This document shows, one piece after another, positions 1-18,200 of a stretch of DNA of 64,000 bases. The notes beneath the pieces were generated by a model that saw only the letters and a program-made list of their open reading frames with translations, ran no database searches and had not been told where the DNA came from. The first letter of the stretch is position 1. Every line of letters starts with the position of its first letter. The position numbers were made by a program, and so were the translations under genes. The stretch covers positions 12,844,974 to 12,908,973 of the forward strand of contig NC_135259.1 in assembly GCF_964204865.1 (NCBI RefSeq), read 5' to 3'. Origin of the DNA: Styela clava (taxonomy: Eukaryota > Chordata > Ascidiacea > Stolidobranchia > Styelidae).

Positions 1-192
1 CTTATAGTAGTTTCGTACCCGGAGAACTAGTGGACGTGGCATAATGATCCCCATTCAAAAATTACATCACTGTTCAATGTAATTATTGTTACAAATTCTA
101 TGTAATTCTTTACTTTTATCACACAAAGCCTGTGGCACGCAGAGCTTTGATGTCGGACGATGTTTAATTTATATTATTTTCTCTCATTTCAG

Positions 193-4006
<3,814 letters not shown>

Positions 4007-4997
4007 ATATATTATCTCTTTGGTGACAGCTTAATGAAAAAGTCTGGAAGTATAGACTCGCGAGTGTGCTCCCCCAGAGCAAGCATCTTTTCTAATATTC
4101 ATTCTTCGTCGTTTTTATTCTTCTGTTATAAAGTAATTCCCATTGCGACTGCTGTTTTATTTATTTCCCGCATGCTTCAGGTTCACTCCTGCATGTTGCT
4201 GTAGGTTGTAGTCCCCTGTTCACCCACTATTTGGTGTCCACACTTTTAAATACATGTATTGTTTTTACCCAATTCGCAAGAAATAAAAGGCTTTTCGTGT
4301 ACATATCATCCTTGTGCTTTTCTTTAATAAGCCTTAATGAAGTTTGGTTGGCAGCTCTTTCATTTATGTTGCTATTTGATGTGTGAAATTGTGGAATTTC
4401 CAGCTGATCTAATTGATTCGCTGCATAATTTTAAACATTCCTTGATAATAGTCCTAAAGCTATTAGTTCTTACTCTATGGACTTTTTTGATCATGTGATA
4501 GTATTTGGAGATTTGTTTGGGGAAGTGAAAGTACATAAGCTAAAATGGATCTGTGGAACCTGGATTACATAAGTTATTTTGATCATTCCGATTGAACCAC
4601 TCTTGATAAACCTTAAACATGGGAGATTTTTGATCTTTGACAAAGTTTTACCTAGAAGAGTACCTATGTTGTTGCCATAAGACAGTATTAAAGGGGAGAA
4701 TAGTGAACCTTGTTCCACAAAATAGTGAGCATGTATGGAGGATTTCGTGAGAATCTGTTTTTTTTTCAGACTATAATCTAACGAAACAAATGCTAATCAT
4801 GGAAAAAGTTTTTTATATTCTTCATATCTACCACAAATTTTATAATCTAACTGTTACCTGGCCTACCATAACTAATATACAATCTTGTAATGAATATTTT
4901 CAAGAGTACAAGATATAAATCTATGTATTTACAACGAACAGGACAACAAATTTATAAAAATTCTTGACTGCAGCAAATTATTATTTTATGCTAGCAA
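4007..4997. other. 3' UTR and convergent spacer, no gene seen
   Basis: About 1 kb between two convergent genes, the helicase on plus and DNAL4 on minus. It holds the helicase 3' UTR to about 4300, then AT-rich sequence with only short chance reading frames. I found no clear AATAAA for DNAL4 on the minus strand, so its 3' end is not placed. Confidence 0.6.
4282..4287 (+). terminator. polyadenylation signal of the helicase gene
   Basis: AATAAA lies about 280 bp after the helicase stop codon, in a T-rich 3' UTR. Its position is typical and no competing canonical signal was seen nearer the stop. Confidence 0.65.
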
Positions 4998-5910
4998 TCA
5001 TGAACATTTCCAAACAGTGATTGCTGTACTACCAGCAAAAAACATATATAAAATGTTCTTCATTTCATGAGTGATTTCAAAACCATAACCTTCCCCGACA
5101 ATTGCGTGCCATGATGATCCAAACTTCTTGTCCATACTTTCTTTAATCATTTTGGCTGCATTCTTGAAAGAAAAGAACAAGATTAGTTGGTGAAACTTAA
5201 TAAACGGATATGCTTCAAACCAACAGTACAAAAAATTTTCCCACGCGATTTTGACATTCAAGAAATCCAACATGTGAATGAAAACAAATTTGATAGACAA
5301 AGCGTTTTTTTTTTCATCTTTGACATATTGCTAATTTGAGAGTTGGTTGCTAAAAGACGCAGTTTTTATAGTATGCAGATTATTTAAATTGATAAGGATT
5401 TGCAAAGTCAATTCAACCCTGTTTTTTATTCCACATAATTCGAAACGAGTATATCCTACAGGTTGTGGAGTTCACATAGACACATGTGTTTATAATACCA
5501 CACAATATAGTGTTCTGTACAAAGCTAGTAAACCGTGAAAAATACAGCCATGGCCAAAAGCGGAAAACAAGGGTTATAGCCATTGAAAATAAAACTGTAA
5601 GAGGGAAATGAGAAGTCCCTATCTACTCGTGTGTAGTAAATTTGGGTAAGTTACCTCGTTGTTGGCGGCAAATTTTTCACATGCTGTTACACATAATTCC
5701 ATTGCTTCTACTCTCATTTCTTCAGGCATATCAGTGTGCTGGAATAAAGTTATAAAGTAAAAGGCAAAAGGGGGTTGTTATTACTACTACGGTACAGGTA
5801 GTGCACCAAGCTAAAATATGTTTAAATTGACTCACCCTAATTAGAGGGTAACTATGTAGTCTTCTGTAGTCATGAGCTTCTTCTTTTTTCGTTTCAGCTG
5901 CTTCCGTCAT
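4998..5910 (-). CDS. DNAL4: Axonemal dynein light chain 4
   Basis: LC8-like light chain of outer-arm axonemal dynein, acting in motile cilia and flagella. Three exons on the minus strand: 5836-5910 (start CAT at 5908-5910), 5655-5738 and 4998-5162, joined at GT-AG sites in phase 0, giving 107 residues. The human protein is about the same length (105). The second exon encodes HTDMPEEMRVEAMELC and the last encodes the family signature around KFGSSWHAIVGEGYGFEITHE, ending VWKCS. It converges on the helicase gene and is divergent from TERB1, whose start lies 362 bp away. An X-box-like palindrome about 100 bp upstream of the ATG fits a ciliary gene. No oddities are seen in the coding sequence. Confidence 0.95.
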
Positions 5911-6272
5911 GTTTAAATTTCAAGAATTATAACAGAAATATCAAAAATTAGGCGAAAACGAACGAAATGACCACTCAAGCCGTCAATCACTGAAGCGAGT
6001 CTGTTGTTATGACGATAACGTAAATTTTATGGCTCGCTGAGTAAAAACAAGGTAATATTATAAAAGACTAAAGTAAATAAATCGACAAATTGTTTAAATG
6101 CAATTTATTTTTTTCAATACTTTTCATATTTTTTGGAATTATATCCGACATTCTCTTTTCTAATCAGATAAGTCCCGATTCGTTGTCTTCTGCTGGCAAC
6201 TAGCAGACGGCGGTCAGTAGACTATCATGTCGTTGGCTTCGTCACTCCCGTGCTGTTGTTGATTGCGCAGAA
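5911..6272. promoter_or_regulatory. Divergent promoter region of DNAL4 and TERB1
   Basis: The 362 bp between the two start codons must hold both 5' UTRs and promoters. A 14-bp imperfect palindrome at 6006-6019 (GTTATGACGATAAC) resembles the RFX X-box (GTHNYY-AT-RRNAAC) with two departures in the centre. Its distance from the DNAL4 ATG is normal for X-boxes of ciliary genes. That the site works is inference. Confidence 0.5.
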
Positions 6273-9200
6273 ATGAATGAATCTGGGACTTCCCTAACTG
6301 ATATCAAGATTTTACTTGATTTTTTAAAGCAGGATGTTTCTGCATCAGGTTCCGAACAAGCCCAAATTACCAGCTTACAAGCTTTATCAAGCATGTGCTC
6401 GAAAGAAGGTGAGTTGTAAGTTGCTTGCGGCTAACCTTTTAGAAAATCTACACTCATATTTGGAATTACGCTGTAAATGTAAAATAACTGCAGTTACGAA
6501 AATCCTGGAAAAGTTCAGTTCTTCAATTCTTATTCAGCTTGAATATCAATTTTAAAATCTAGTTGTTAAAAGTATGTAGGCTATTACCAGTACCGTTAGG
6601 CTAGCTACCTTTGCCAGTATTCGTGAAATATACCCGCTTCAAATTTGATTCAACAATTTTAAGATTTTAACTCATTGACGAATATTTCGTACAAGTTAAT
6701 AGTTGCAATTCAATTTCTCGGTTGATATCTTAAGCTTCAATACCATATTAAACGAACTTAATTCGCCACGAGTCATTTCGATGTTTTTATTGCAGTTTCT
6801 GAACTCATCATGCAATGCGGTGGACTGAATATAATGTGGAAACTGTGTGGTACAACGAAATGCCCAGAAGTTTGTCAGTCATGCTTGTATACTTTAGCTT
6901 GCGTATCAGAAAGTAACGGTGAGGCTGTTTAATTTGATTGTTACAGAACACTCATAATCACCACCCACCATCTTTTTTTTGCAAATGTAAACCATAATTA
7001 CCAAATTACTCAACATCGTGACAAATATCGGAGAATTCTGAATTATAAAGTTAACGCTGCACATTATCAATGACAGACATTTCCAATGACTGGCTTTATA
7101 AGAAAAAATCTGTCAAATGATATGAATTGGCCAGAACGGAAAATAAGGGTATAGTAATAATTGCCTTCATACCCTTACAGTTGACCATCATAACCATATC
7201 ATCATGTATTGTAAAACAACTATCCTTCCATCGGTGAATAGAGGCAGTGAGGTTTGAATTGTTATTTGAAAATTTCGGAGCAGATTGGTGGCGAGCGGGG
7301 TTTGCTCACCGGGTCAGACAGTTTCTTTTAGGTGCTGCGACACTGGGTTTAAAAAATGAAAGTCTCCTGGAATGGTTAAATGTTGCACTCTCTTATACTT
7401 TGTTGGAAGAAACGAAAGATTTAATCCTTAAGTGTTTGGTGATATATATATGAACTTCGGTAATATTTATCATTTTAGTCCATGTGAAACATGCACTATC
7501 AACAAAGGGAGTTTTCGGCAGCATTAGATCAATATTGGAGGAATCAGATATCCCAGATCGTACACGGTTGTTCGCTATATATTTTTTGATACCTCTCGTT
7601 ACCGGAAACGGTAAGTTTTGAATAGATTTGAATACCGACATATATGTTTTAAATAATCATAACTAAATTTATTTTCTAACCAGAATTTGGACAAAATCTG
7701 ATAAAAAGTTCTGGATGTTTGCAAACTTTGCTCAGTATATTTGTGTAAGTATGTTTCATAAAATATTCAAGAATACACCACTAGTTTATTTTTCATTCAA
7801 ACTGGAAAAAAAACCACACTTTACATAAAATGAATCGTCTGGCGTTTTAGGGTGAAGAGAGGCACGAAACAACTATTATTGGATATCGAGCAGCGACGAT
7901 CTTTTCCAACTTTTTCCAACTTAAATGACTTCGAAATTTTTTTTGTTTTTTGCTTACAGTACGGGTGTGCAACTAATTACTTGTGGGAAGTTGCTGAAAC
8001 AGAATTGCCAGCGTGAAGTATGGATGTTGTCAGCCAAAGCCTTACGACTTTGTGTGGGGTCGCCTCAAAACAGTGAGTGTCGTTTGTGAAAATACTATAG
8101 TTACTTTGAAACATCTAGAAAAATACGATTTAAATGTGCCTGCGATGTGGCGCCTCGTGCTAAGCGTTAGGAATACGCTCGACTCCTGATTACCCTGCCT
8201 GGTTTCGCTGCTTCATGGGAATAAATATGTGAGAGGGGATTGTTGGACTCCACGTGCCGTAGATTGGTTCACGTCATCGCTGTTCGGTTACGGCTTCCTC
8301 CACCATCAAGTCTATATATCTGAAACAAATACCTCCTTAGCTAATCCCATGCCCGACATTGACAGGTAACCTGACCAGAGGCCGTGGTTCGCCATATATT
8401 TAAGCAGTCTCAAAGGAATCCCACTCCCCCGGGTTAAATATATAAATCCTATTCTAAGATTAGAAGAGTCGGAAATAGACCTTAGTTCTTTAGAAACCAT
8501 CACACGCGGGAAAATGATTGTGGCATAAAAAAATCATCGTTTTTATTGATATAATTTTTTTGAGTACCACCCGATATTTTTAACATGATAAACGCAGACG
8601 ATTACTTTCTCACGGCAAAACATTAGCAGAATGTCATGGTTTACGGCAGCCATGTTCAACGCAAATGTCTTCTGCGGTCGCAAATAATATTCCAGTTTTC
8701 CACGCGCCGCATATTGTAAAACGTGTCCCACCTCATAAATTACAGTCCAATTTTTGTGAAATATGACAAATGTAAAGAGCAATGGATGGTTTCAAGAAGA
8801 AATAGGATAAAGAGTTGTCTAGATAGTACGAATCTTTGAATGTCATTTCCACGCTTTTTTATATCGACTGGGATCTTTGATGCTGTTTCATGTAATTGGT
8901 CAGTCATATTTGACAATTTTCAAGATTTAAGCAAATATACAGCTGACTCAGTAATAGGTTGTGATTGACCGTAGAGAAGCATTTTGCTTCACCTTCAAAG
9001 AGGTTTCTTTATTGTGCGTAATTTCATGAGGCACTGTATAATACCCGATGTTAAAATTGTGCTGTTCATGTCACTTTAATTTTTTCCGTGTGAAACGGGT
9101 TTAAATTACGGTGGTAAATTCTCATAACCATAATATTTACAGAAACAAATCAGATGTCATGTATCGAATACATACCACATATAATCACAATAATCCACGA

Positions 9201-12200
9201 AGCAAAGGGAGATGAGGAGATCGTACTCCATGCATGTCAATTTTTTGCCGCAGTTGTGGAAAACAATCGTAAGAAATTTGAATTACACCACTGGCATTTT
9301 GTTCTCTTTTAAATATAGTGTAGCGAAGCATCAACTGAAGATGGCCGTATAGTTCATTATTATTCAATCTGGTGCGTCAGCAGTCGGAGATTGACGTGTT
9401 TCCGCGGGAGAAATGAAAATAAATCAAAACTTCCTGCTGAAAAATTTTAATTTTACCCAGCTTTACTAATAGTCTATCGAAGAAGGCTTGCATGCGTCTT
9501 TCGAAGTCTAGTCCTGCAGCCGGAGTCGAAAATTTTCACAACCCGTAGGCGGAGTCAAATTTTTCCTTGATCCGGAGTTGGGAGCAAAATTCTTTTCAAT
9601 CCGTATGTTGGTGTTGATGTTAATTTATTTTCTCTGCAACATGCGGACTTATGACTCACATATTGCTGTATTAATATATAAACCTCTGGCGGATTTGAAA
9701 TGGAGCCATTGAGTCAGAGTCGGAGTCATAATTTCAAACTTGTCGGACCTTGGCATTGGAGTTGGAACCGGAATCATAAAGTGTGAGGATTGAAACAAGC
9801 TGAAGTTGGGAATCATTTTCTATTATCGCCATGCAATTTTGTTTAAATTGTGTACTTTTTTTAAGTTTATATGTCGTTATTTCATTTCCGCAACTTACAA
9901 GTTATGCTTGTACTTTCAGAACGTTGCAAGGAAAAGTCATTCTCATGTCGCGCTCTTGAAGTTCTTGTCCTCGCTATACAATCGTGTTCGAATGAAAAAC
10001 TAGATAAAGTTTCGGGAGAAATAGTTATATGTTTGAATAATTTTCTGGAAGATTCAAGTTGGTATTTTTTTGTTTTTCGAAAGAGATGTTTATCATATAA
10101 TTCACATTCGCTGATCCTCTATTCTATTTAACTCGTAATATTTTTCATGTTCCTGGTTTCCGAGTTCTTAACTAAAATGGCAAAGATAGGAGCGGAATGG
10201 GACTTTTAGTGCCTCGTTTTGCGCTGCCTCTTGCTAGTCGCCGCCTTAACAATTTTTTAAACTTTCCTTGAAACAGGTTCATAAAATATAAAAAGGAATT
10301 TTTTATTTCTCACAATCATAAATACAGTATTATTTGTAATAGAAATAACATAGATTTTTAACTGGTATACTGTATTGTAATTTTGTCCATTAAGACTTTT
10401 TCGGCCGCCGCCAAATCAGCTGGCGTCAAGTGTTCTATACCCGAATAGTATATTTGTAAGCGGCCATTGGCTTCATAGAGTCTATATAAGGATATCTTCG
10501 TTATATATTATTCGAAATTCACTTATTTATTGACATACGACCAAGGTTGGCCAATTCGAATTAAGTATTCGAATGTATTCGAATATCTCGTCATTCGAAT
10601 ATCGGAATTCACGTTCATAAGAATATCGGATATTTGTGTGACGTCACACATTTTCCACGCCGCTTTCAAGACGTTTCCGTTGAATGAAAACATTCTCGAT
10701 AGAAACTTGCGCGTGATTGTTTTCATCACTCATCAGCGTAACGTGTTATTTAGGCCCGTAAACGCCTTTACGATTGTGTTATTTTCTTTAAAACGAAAAT
10801 TTTCTACAAATTTGTTCCACGATAACGATAACATTTATTTTATTTTTGTAGGCGCACGGAATTGTGAATCTGGTAAAAACGTTCATCGGCGGCGAGTTTC
10901 TAAAGACAACGCAACTTTTTGATTGAAAAGCGGCAATTTAAAATACTGAAAATAAAACCGTAAACAATATAAGTTTTATTGAAGCCCGCAAAAATTTAAA
11001 AAACGATTTTCTAGGCAGTGAAAATTGCAAAATTTCGTGGGCCTCTGGCACACATTATGTTTGGTCGGCGTTTAGAAACATATCGTCACTAATTGAGGGC
11101 GGGATTTGCCTGATTATCCATTACCTCAAATTGCCGTCGAATATTTTCGTGTTAACACGATACAAGGTTTGAAACGCGACTTTTTCCCGGGTTGTGAGGA
11201 TGTATATAATATAATTAATCTAAAGTATATTCAATCAATTTTATTGTGATGAAATAAATTTTACTCTGAGATATTACAGCATATTTATGGATTTTTCGAA
11301 CGGTTTTATCTAAAAATATGGCAGCATTTCGATCGAGCGAAGTCACTGTTAACAAGTATATCTAAATATATGCCGAATTCGCAAAATACGGATCAAAACA
11401 ATATTTAATCGGGCAGTTCACCTCGCGTTTTTATTTTTATGACCGCGGATTGCAGTGGTATATAATAAGACTGGTGAGGATTTTATTTTGTCGACGCAAC
11501 CGCAGGTTAAATTGAAGACAATTAAATTAATAAAGCAAGACATTTTAAATATGCCCGTGTCGGTCACGAATTCATCACTTTGCACAACAGAAAAATATAT
11601 ATTCGTTGTTATATTATTTGTTGTAAAAGTCGACTCTTTTAACAGGTGGCATAATCGAGGCGATGAATATGAATTTTTAATTTACTGCTAAACTTTATAT
11701 GTATATTCATTGTATGAAATGAATTATACTCTACACTTAACAGGATTTTATATAATTATTTAAGATTTTTCTTACGGCGATAACGAGTTGGCAAGATTGC
11801 AAAAACACGTATTAAAATTAAATACATCAGGCAGTTTATCTCGTAATTTTAGGTCACAGATCGCCGTGGACCGAATAGTATTGTTTTTACTATTACGTTG
11901 GACACATTAAATTAATATATAAAGATATTTTAGAATCTCGTAGTTGTCATGGATTGAATATTTTACGTAACAGGATGATCATTATACGCTGAACAGACGG
12001 CTCTTTTAACGAGCGCGTTACAGGCGGCAATGGAAATTTCCGATTTCGAAAATCCTGGCTGCGCGGCTGGCAGTGGTGGTCATCTATTCTCTACTAATTT
12101 ATTTCTAATTCCAAACACAGCAATATGTTACACATAATAACAATGTTTCACAAAAATTAATATACAAATATACTGGTAGGTATTAGAATACTCTAGGCTT

Positions 12201-15200
12201 AAATATTAGAATTTTTAAAGGCATAATGGATTTTTGATTGTTGTTGCCTGTATTACAAATAAATTTTATTACTCTCAGAAAATATACACAATTATCTGAA
12301 TACATGTAGTATTTTTGTCAATAGACTTGACTATTATCGTAATATCATGGTACCACTGATAAAAAGCGTCAGTCAACTTCTTGGCTATCTTTTCATATGG
12401 TCATTTGTACAAATGAATAATTTTAATGAACTGACTGTGTCACAAGTTGCTATTATTTTTTATCGATAGCTATAAACTTTGTGTACATATACTGTTGGTT
12501 TGTGGCTTTATTCTGATATTTCTATTGAAGCTTATTTCCTAATTTACTGGGTTTTAATCAACTAAAACAAAAATGTGTTATTTTCGATTTTAGAATGTAT
12601 TCGGAATTCCAGATTCGAAAACATTATTTTAGAATGTATTCGGAATAGTTTAGTATTCGGAAATGGCCATCCCTGCATACGACACGCTATGTATTTACAA
12701 TAATACCGTTAAGTAAATTTCATTTTCTTTCAGAGGAATACTGCGAAAGACTCGGAAAATTGGGAGGAATTGAAATATTACTCCGTATAGTAGATTCTGA
12801 TAATATACATTTGACATCTCGTCATCGGAGTCTTCTATTGATGATCTTAAAAAATTGTGCGGAAAATTCAGGTTTGATAGGACTCAAATCGATAATACTT
12901 TTATCGCTGTATTAATGATTTTACCCAGATTTGATGCCGTGATATAAATAATAAATATGGTGATCTTACTTTAACAATGACACAAGTTGGGCATACCATT
13001 ATATAACTGGTCGGAGTTTTGTGTACCTAATTACTCCTAATTTTTCTATGATGTTGTATTATTGACTCTATGTTTTCTGAAGGCATGTATATCAGCGTTT
13101 CCCAAAGGGTGCGCTGCGGCGATTTGCTAAGAGCGCCCTGAAAATTAATAGAATTGTGTTAAACATAATGCTGTTTATATGAATCGATAAATTCATTTTA
13201 CCTTTTTATGTCGTTTACATTTTGTTGCGTAGTGTCTGCCCCTATTGTTACGATTTCGCGAGCTGCAGTTTATTTATATTCGGAACCGAGTTTATCGAAT
13301 ATGAGTGATTTTTTAGTATTTCAAAGGAAAATCAGGCAGAGATGAGGAAGAAGTGTCACCTTTTGCCTTTAATCCTTAAGCCTACATTTTACAAACTTCA
13401 AAATGCTTTAAGTACACATTATGGCTATTCCAAGTGACACTACAGGACAATTCCAGAAATTTTGCATGTTGTTAGATGCAATATATTTTTACATTTTCAG
13501 CTACATGTTTTGTTTCATTTTCCAATCAATTGCTTTATTGAATATGGAAAAAATTGCACAAAAGTTACACACGAGTGGATATAAAAAATATAGTAAAATA
13601 TAGCGTGACACTACAGGACGGCAAATGCACCATGGATTAACGTTACATTGAGTTGTGCTGTAACTTTTTGCGATGGTTCAGCAGGAGCCCATAATATTTT
13701 CTGGTGCAGTAGCTGAAGGACCCCCCTATGTGTTGCTCAAGTTACTTAATGTAACACTGTAAATCTAGGCCAATAATGTGCTAATGGTATGTGACACTAC
13801 AGAACGTGACATTACAAGACATTTTTCCACTTAGGAACAGCGGCCTCTATCATCTTTTAAAATTCTGGTAATAAATCTTTATATGGGTGAAGAAATGCCC
13901 TACAGCACTACAATCATTTAAACTTTATAAACTTAAATCCAGTGCGTCTATTTCATATGAAATAACTGTATCACACAATCAAACACTTTGTGTCACGAAT
14001 CATCACGAAATATGTCAATTATACCAAAACTTCTACATTTCAGGACATTTTTTATAAAACAATCAAAAACCGGGGTGAAATTTCAACTTTTTCGGTGAAA
14101 TAAATAATGCAGTCCATGAATTTTCAATGTCTTTTGATATAAAAGAATTCAAAATAATTACTTTTACTAAACTTTTAAAAAATTTGATGAAATTCAACTT
14201 TTGCCTGGAATGGCCTATTAACGAACACAAAATTGAGTTTTAAAGACAGCAATTTTGTTTCGTGTGAGTGCGCCCTAAGTTTTTTCCCCAGACAATTTGG
14301 AGCCGCACGAACAAGAAGTTTGGGAACCGCCGAATTGTATACTATAACAGTAATCGAGTTCAAAGTTTTGCGTCACAATTCCACATATTTTATTCTGTAA
14401 AGGGGTCTATCTTATTCCAACAACGATATTAAATAAACATATATTTGGTTGTGTTTTTCATATTTTCATCTCATTATTAATCAATCAACTTCTTATTTTA
14501 CTTAATCATATTCACGGGTTCGAACAAGGCCTTGTATTAGAATAAATTGAATACTAATGACTAACGATATTTAATCGGCCAAAATATAAGAAATCATATG
14601 AAGAATAGCAATCCAACACGATAATGTCTCGTGTGCTGGCCGTAATATACAAGACGGCGAAATAATGTCCAACATGCTCCATGCAACACACGGCGGAATT
14701 CTTATTTATCATGTCCTCACAATATAATATAGAATGGGAATAACTTTATTAACTAGTTGTTTGTACCATTTTAGAAGCAGCCCAGCGAAAGCTGATAGAG
14801 TACAACGCTGCGTCGACGATAGTCCATCTAATGAACACTGTACAAGACGATGAACATTTCAACAAAATCGCAGCATCTGTTTTGAATTATTGCATGCGAG
14901 ATTTAAAAGGTGAATAGTATTTTATTCGAATTTTTTTATGCCCATCACAACTGCTTGTGATATCAGCTCAGCTAAATTTAATGCTTTAACCTCTTGGCCA
15001 TTGCGGTCATTTTACTTGGAGCAGAACCCAACTGACTTTAAGGTTATCTCAACTTTCCATCTTTAACAAATTTATAAATAATTTTCTGGCGTTAGATGTG
15101 CCCGATCGATGCGAAAAAGAAGTTGATAATAGTGACGAAGCAGACGACACCTCGTCGACGAAAAGTTCAACAGATCATGAATGTGCGAAGAAAGATACTA

Positions 15201-18200
15201 ATAATAAATATGGAGTAAGTGAGAATTTCTCGAAGCTTCTTGTATGTCACATGTTGCAAAATGTTCTTAATTAAATAGCACAATAATAAAATCTTATTTG
15301 AAAAAGAATATATTTTTTTTTATGCAGTTATTAATATTTAGGAGAATTGGTAACTATAGGGACATGCACTTATAATCGAAAATTCGAATTAACTGTTTAC
15401 TTATTTAACTCAGATCAGACCGTGCCTTGATTAGGCCATGCCAATTTCTAATACATCAAAAAGTGTAAAAGCGCTCGAATGTTCGTGAATGTTGCAACTG
15501 GCATGCTTAGTTTTTCCAGCGGCAGCATCATATGGAACAAGTTTTTTTTTATCTGTGTTAACTGATTTTCACCCATGTAAATCCCATGTTCATAAGTCAC
15601 ATTATTTGTTTGTTTTCTAGTTTCTAAATTCGGGGAAAACACAAGTTGATCGAGAATGTTTCGACCTTGTTAACGGAGGTGGAAGTTGTATATCTGAAGT
15701 GATAGAGAAACAACAAACTCAAATTGATCTTCTGAATAAGCTATTGTTGCAGGTACATAGTATACAGTATATATTGTCTGTTTTTCTATTTTTCTATAGT
15801 GAAACACAGGCTGTAAAGTTAACCAGTATACTATATATGTTTCAAGTATAACAGATTTTTCGAGTTTTTTTCGACCGTAAAACTTCAGGCACATCTTCTA
15901 GTAATGGCGACTGATAATTACAACGTTAAAAAGTGGCGAGATGTTCTAAGTATCATCAGTTCGATGTCTTCGTTAACTGTTTTTTATTTTTTAGGAAAGA
16001 GATAAAAGAATAGAAAACGAGAAAACTTTGTCGGCGATCGTGAATTCGAACGCAATGTCTGTTTGTGGCAAGTATAAAATAGATTTATGTATTGTGGAAA
16101 TGGAGTGTACTTATTGGTGGTTTTGCTGAATTGTTGTTCTTGTTGTTGTTGTGGTTCTCCACAAACAACGTACCGGTAAATTTCAGATTTTCATTACTTA
16201 CAAACGACAGAACAAATCGTTAAAAGGCTATTTTCATTGTTTTCAACAAATTCCACCGGTTTTCAATATCTCACTCTATCTTCATTTGCTGTTTTTCATA
16301 ATTCACCCGCAGATCACAATATAGCATTAGGTAGAAGTAACGTTTTGCTGACATCGCTATAGTCATATAATCATTTGACATTCGTCCCCACACATTGGAG
16401 CATAACTCCCTTGATATGATCAATATCAGGGCGGGCAAGAATTTTGAACCAGGAGCCAAAAATTTGACTCACTTACATTGGCAAAAAAGTTACGTTTCAT
16501 GAACAATATTTATAGTGTTGCAAAAGCAAAAGTGGAAAACAACAAGCCCCATGTTACAACTAATTTTAATCGCAATCTCAACAAATTCCTTGAGCTCTTT
16601 GGTTTTAGTTTGGTTGTAGCAGCATCAGGTGGGCCAGATTGAATTACCTAAAGGGCCGTATTTTGCCCATGTCAGATCTATCATATACTTATCATACCCC
16701 AAAGCAGGGTGGACCAAGGTTGTCGGTTCCGCGGGCCACAAAATTATTTTTGCATTGTTCGCGGGCCACAATAGTGCCAAGAATAGGTAAACAGTGCAAT
16801 ACAAAACAAACACCTTTATTGTGCAAACACATACTTATCAGGCATAGTCATTCTAGGCTAATAGAATCTGCATTCGATTTTTAGTTTTCTATGATGCCTA
16901 TATTTATTGTTTGAATATATTCCCGACCAAAAAGTTAAAAAGCCAGATAACAATTTAGACCGCCAAGCACATCATTCAACTTCGCTAGTTTCCCAGCTAT
17001 CCATAACACTATTCAATTCAGTGACAATAGTGATGACAATACGTCAAAAGATTTTTCTGACTAATTTTATGACGAAACAACACGAAATGCGATTTTTCGA
17101 TTACTCTCCGAATGTGAAGCGGGCCACAGATAATGAGGCGGCGGGCCACATGTGGCCCGCGGGCCTGGGTTTGGACCACCCTGCCCTAAAGTGAATAATA
17201 AAATACTCGAACATGAAATTCATTTTAGGAAGCACAATCTTGAGTCCCCCAGGGTCGTGTTTTAGGTCCTATCATTTACCTCTTCAATCTATGAGTGTTC
17301 GTCGATGTCCGAGCAGATCTTGGTCTATTGCAAGCGCACCGATCAAAAAACAGTCGAAACGTTTTCAAGACACATTCGACAGAGAAAAAACGAGATCTTT
17401 TTCAAGAGGAAGTAAATTATTATACAACAAACAGCATTCTAGAAACTATGGTATGAGCAAGTTTACTTTTGAAAAGCCGAATTAAGTAGTGTTATTGTTT
17501 AAGTTTGATACAGAGGTTTAGTTTATTTAGCGCGTTGCCTCAGTAGAATACAAAAGCCCTCAGTCATTTTTAAAAGGGACTTGAAATTTAATAACTTTCC
17601 AGTCAATCCAGGTTTTGTATTTTTCATGTGCCACTTTTTGACACGAGATTGGCTTCAAACTGACAAAAATCAGCGTCATAAATGTACAATTTTTCAATTT
17701 CACGCAATTGTAAACGAGGTACATGAGAAAATAAGTCACAATCATGGGCCAAAAAATTCAATCACGTAACATCTTAGTATTCATCAATTTTCATGTGTAT
17801 ATTTTCCACAGATACGGCGTCAACGAGTCAAAATCTTTTGACGTCGACTATTTTGGCATCACCGGATAAACCAAATTCTGTAACTCCCCACTTCATATCT
17901 CCTGATCTCAACGTTACAGATAAATTCCAGAATTTACAAGATAACATTTCTGTTAAACAAACAGAAGATCAAGGATGTCAAATAGACATGGGTATTTCTT
18001 ATGAAGTATAAAGAATAATATCCGCACTTATGATTTCTTTGATTCGAATATGCATCACCGACAATTTTTTTTTGCTTTTGCTATATGAAATTCCACACAG
18101 AACATTCCTAAACACCTCTAAAATATGACGTTATATAAGAATTTGTTGTTCTCAACAAATACTTATTTCAATGGTTATTGAGATAAGGCTTGTTGTCCTT

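Noticed and set aside
7247-7453. Open frame (68 codons) in TERB1 intron 2 with a possible acceptor at 7332
   Set aside because: Exon 2 joins exon 3 directly in phase and the joined sequence aligns end to end with vertebrate TERB1 without it; the only phase-compatible donor is weak.
10530-10922. 130-codon frame at the left end of the 2.1 kb hAT element
   Set aside because: It starts outside the element and runs through the TIR; no transposase motif.
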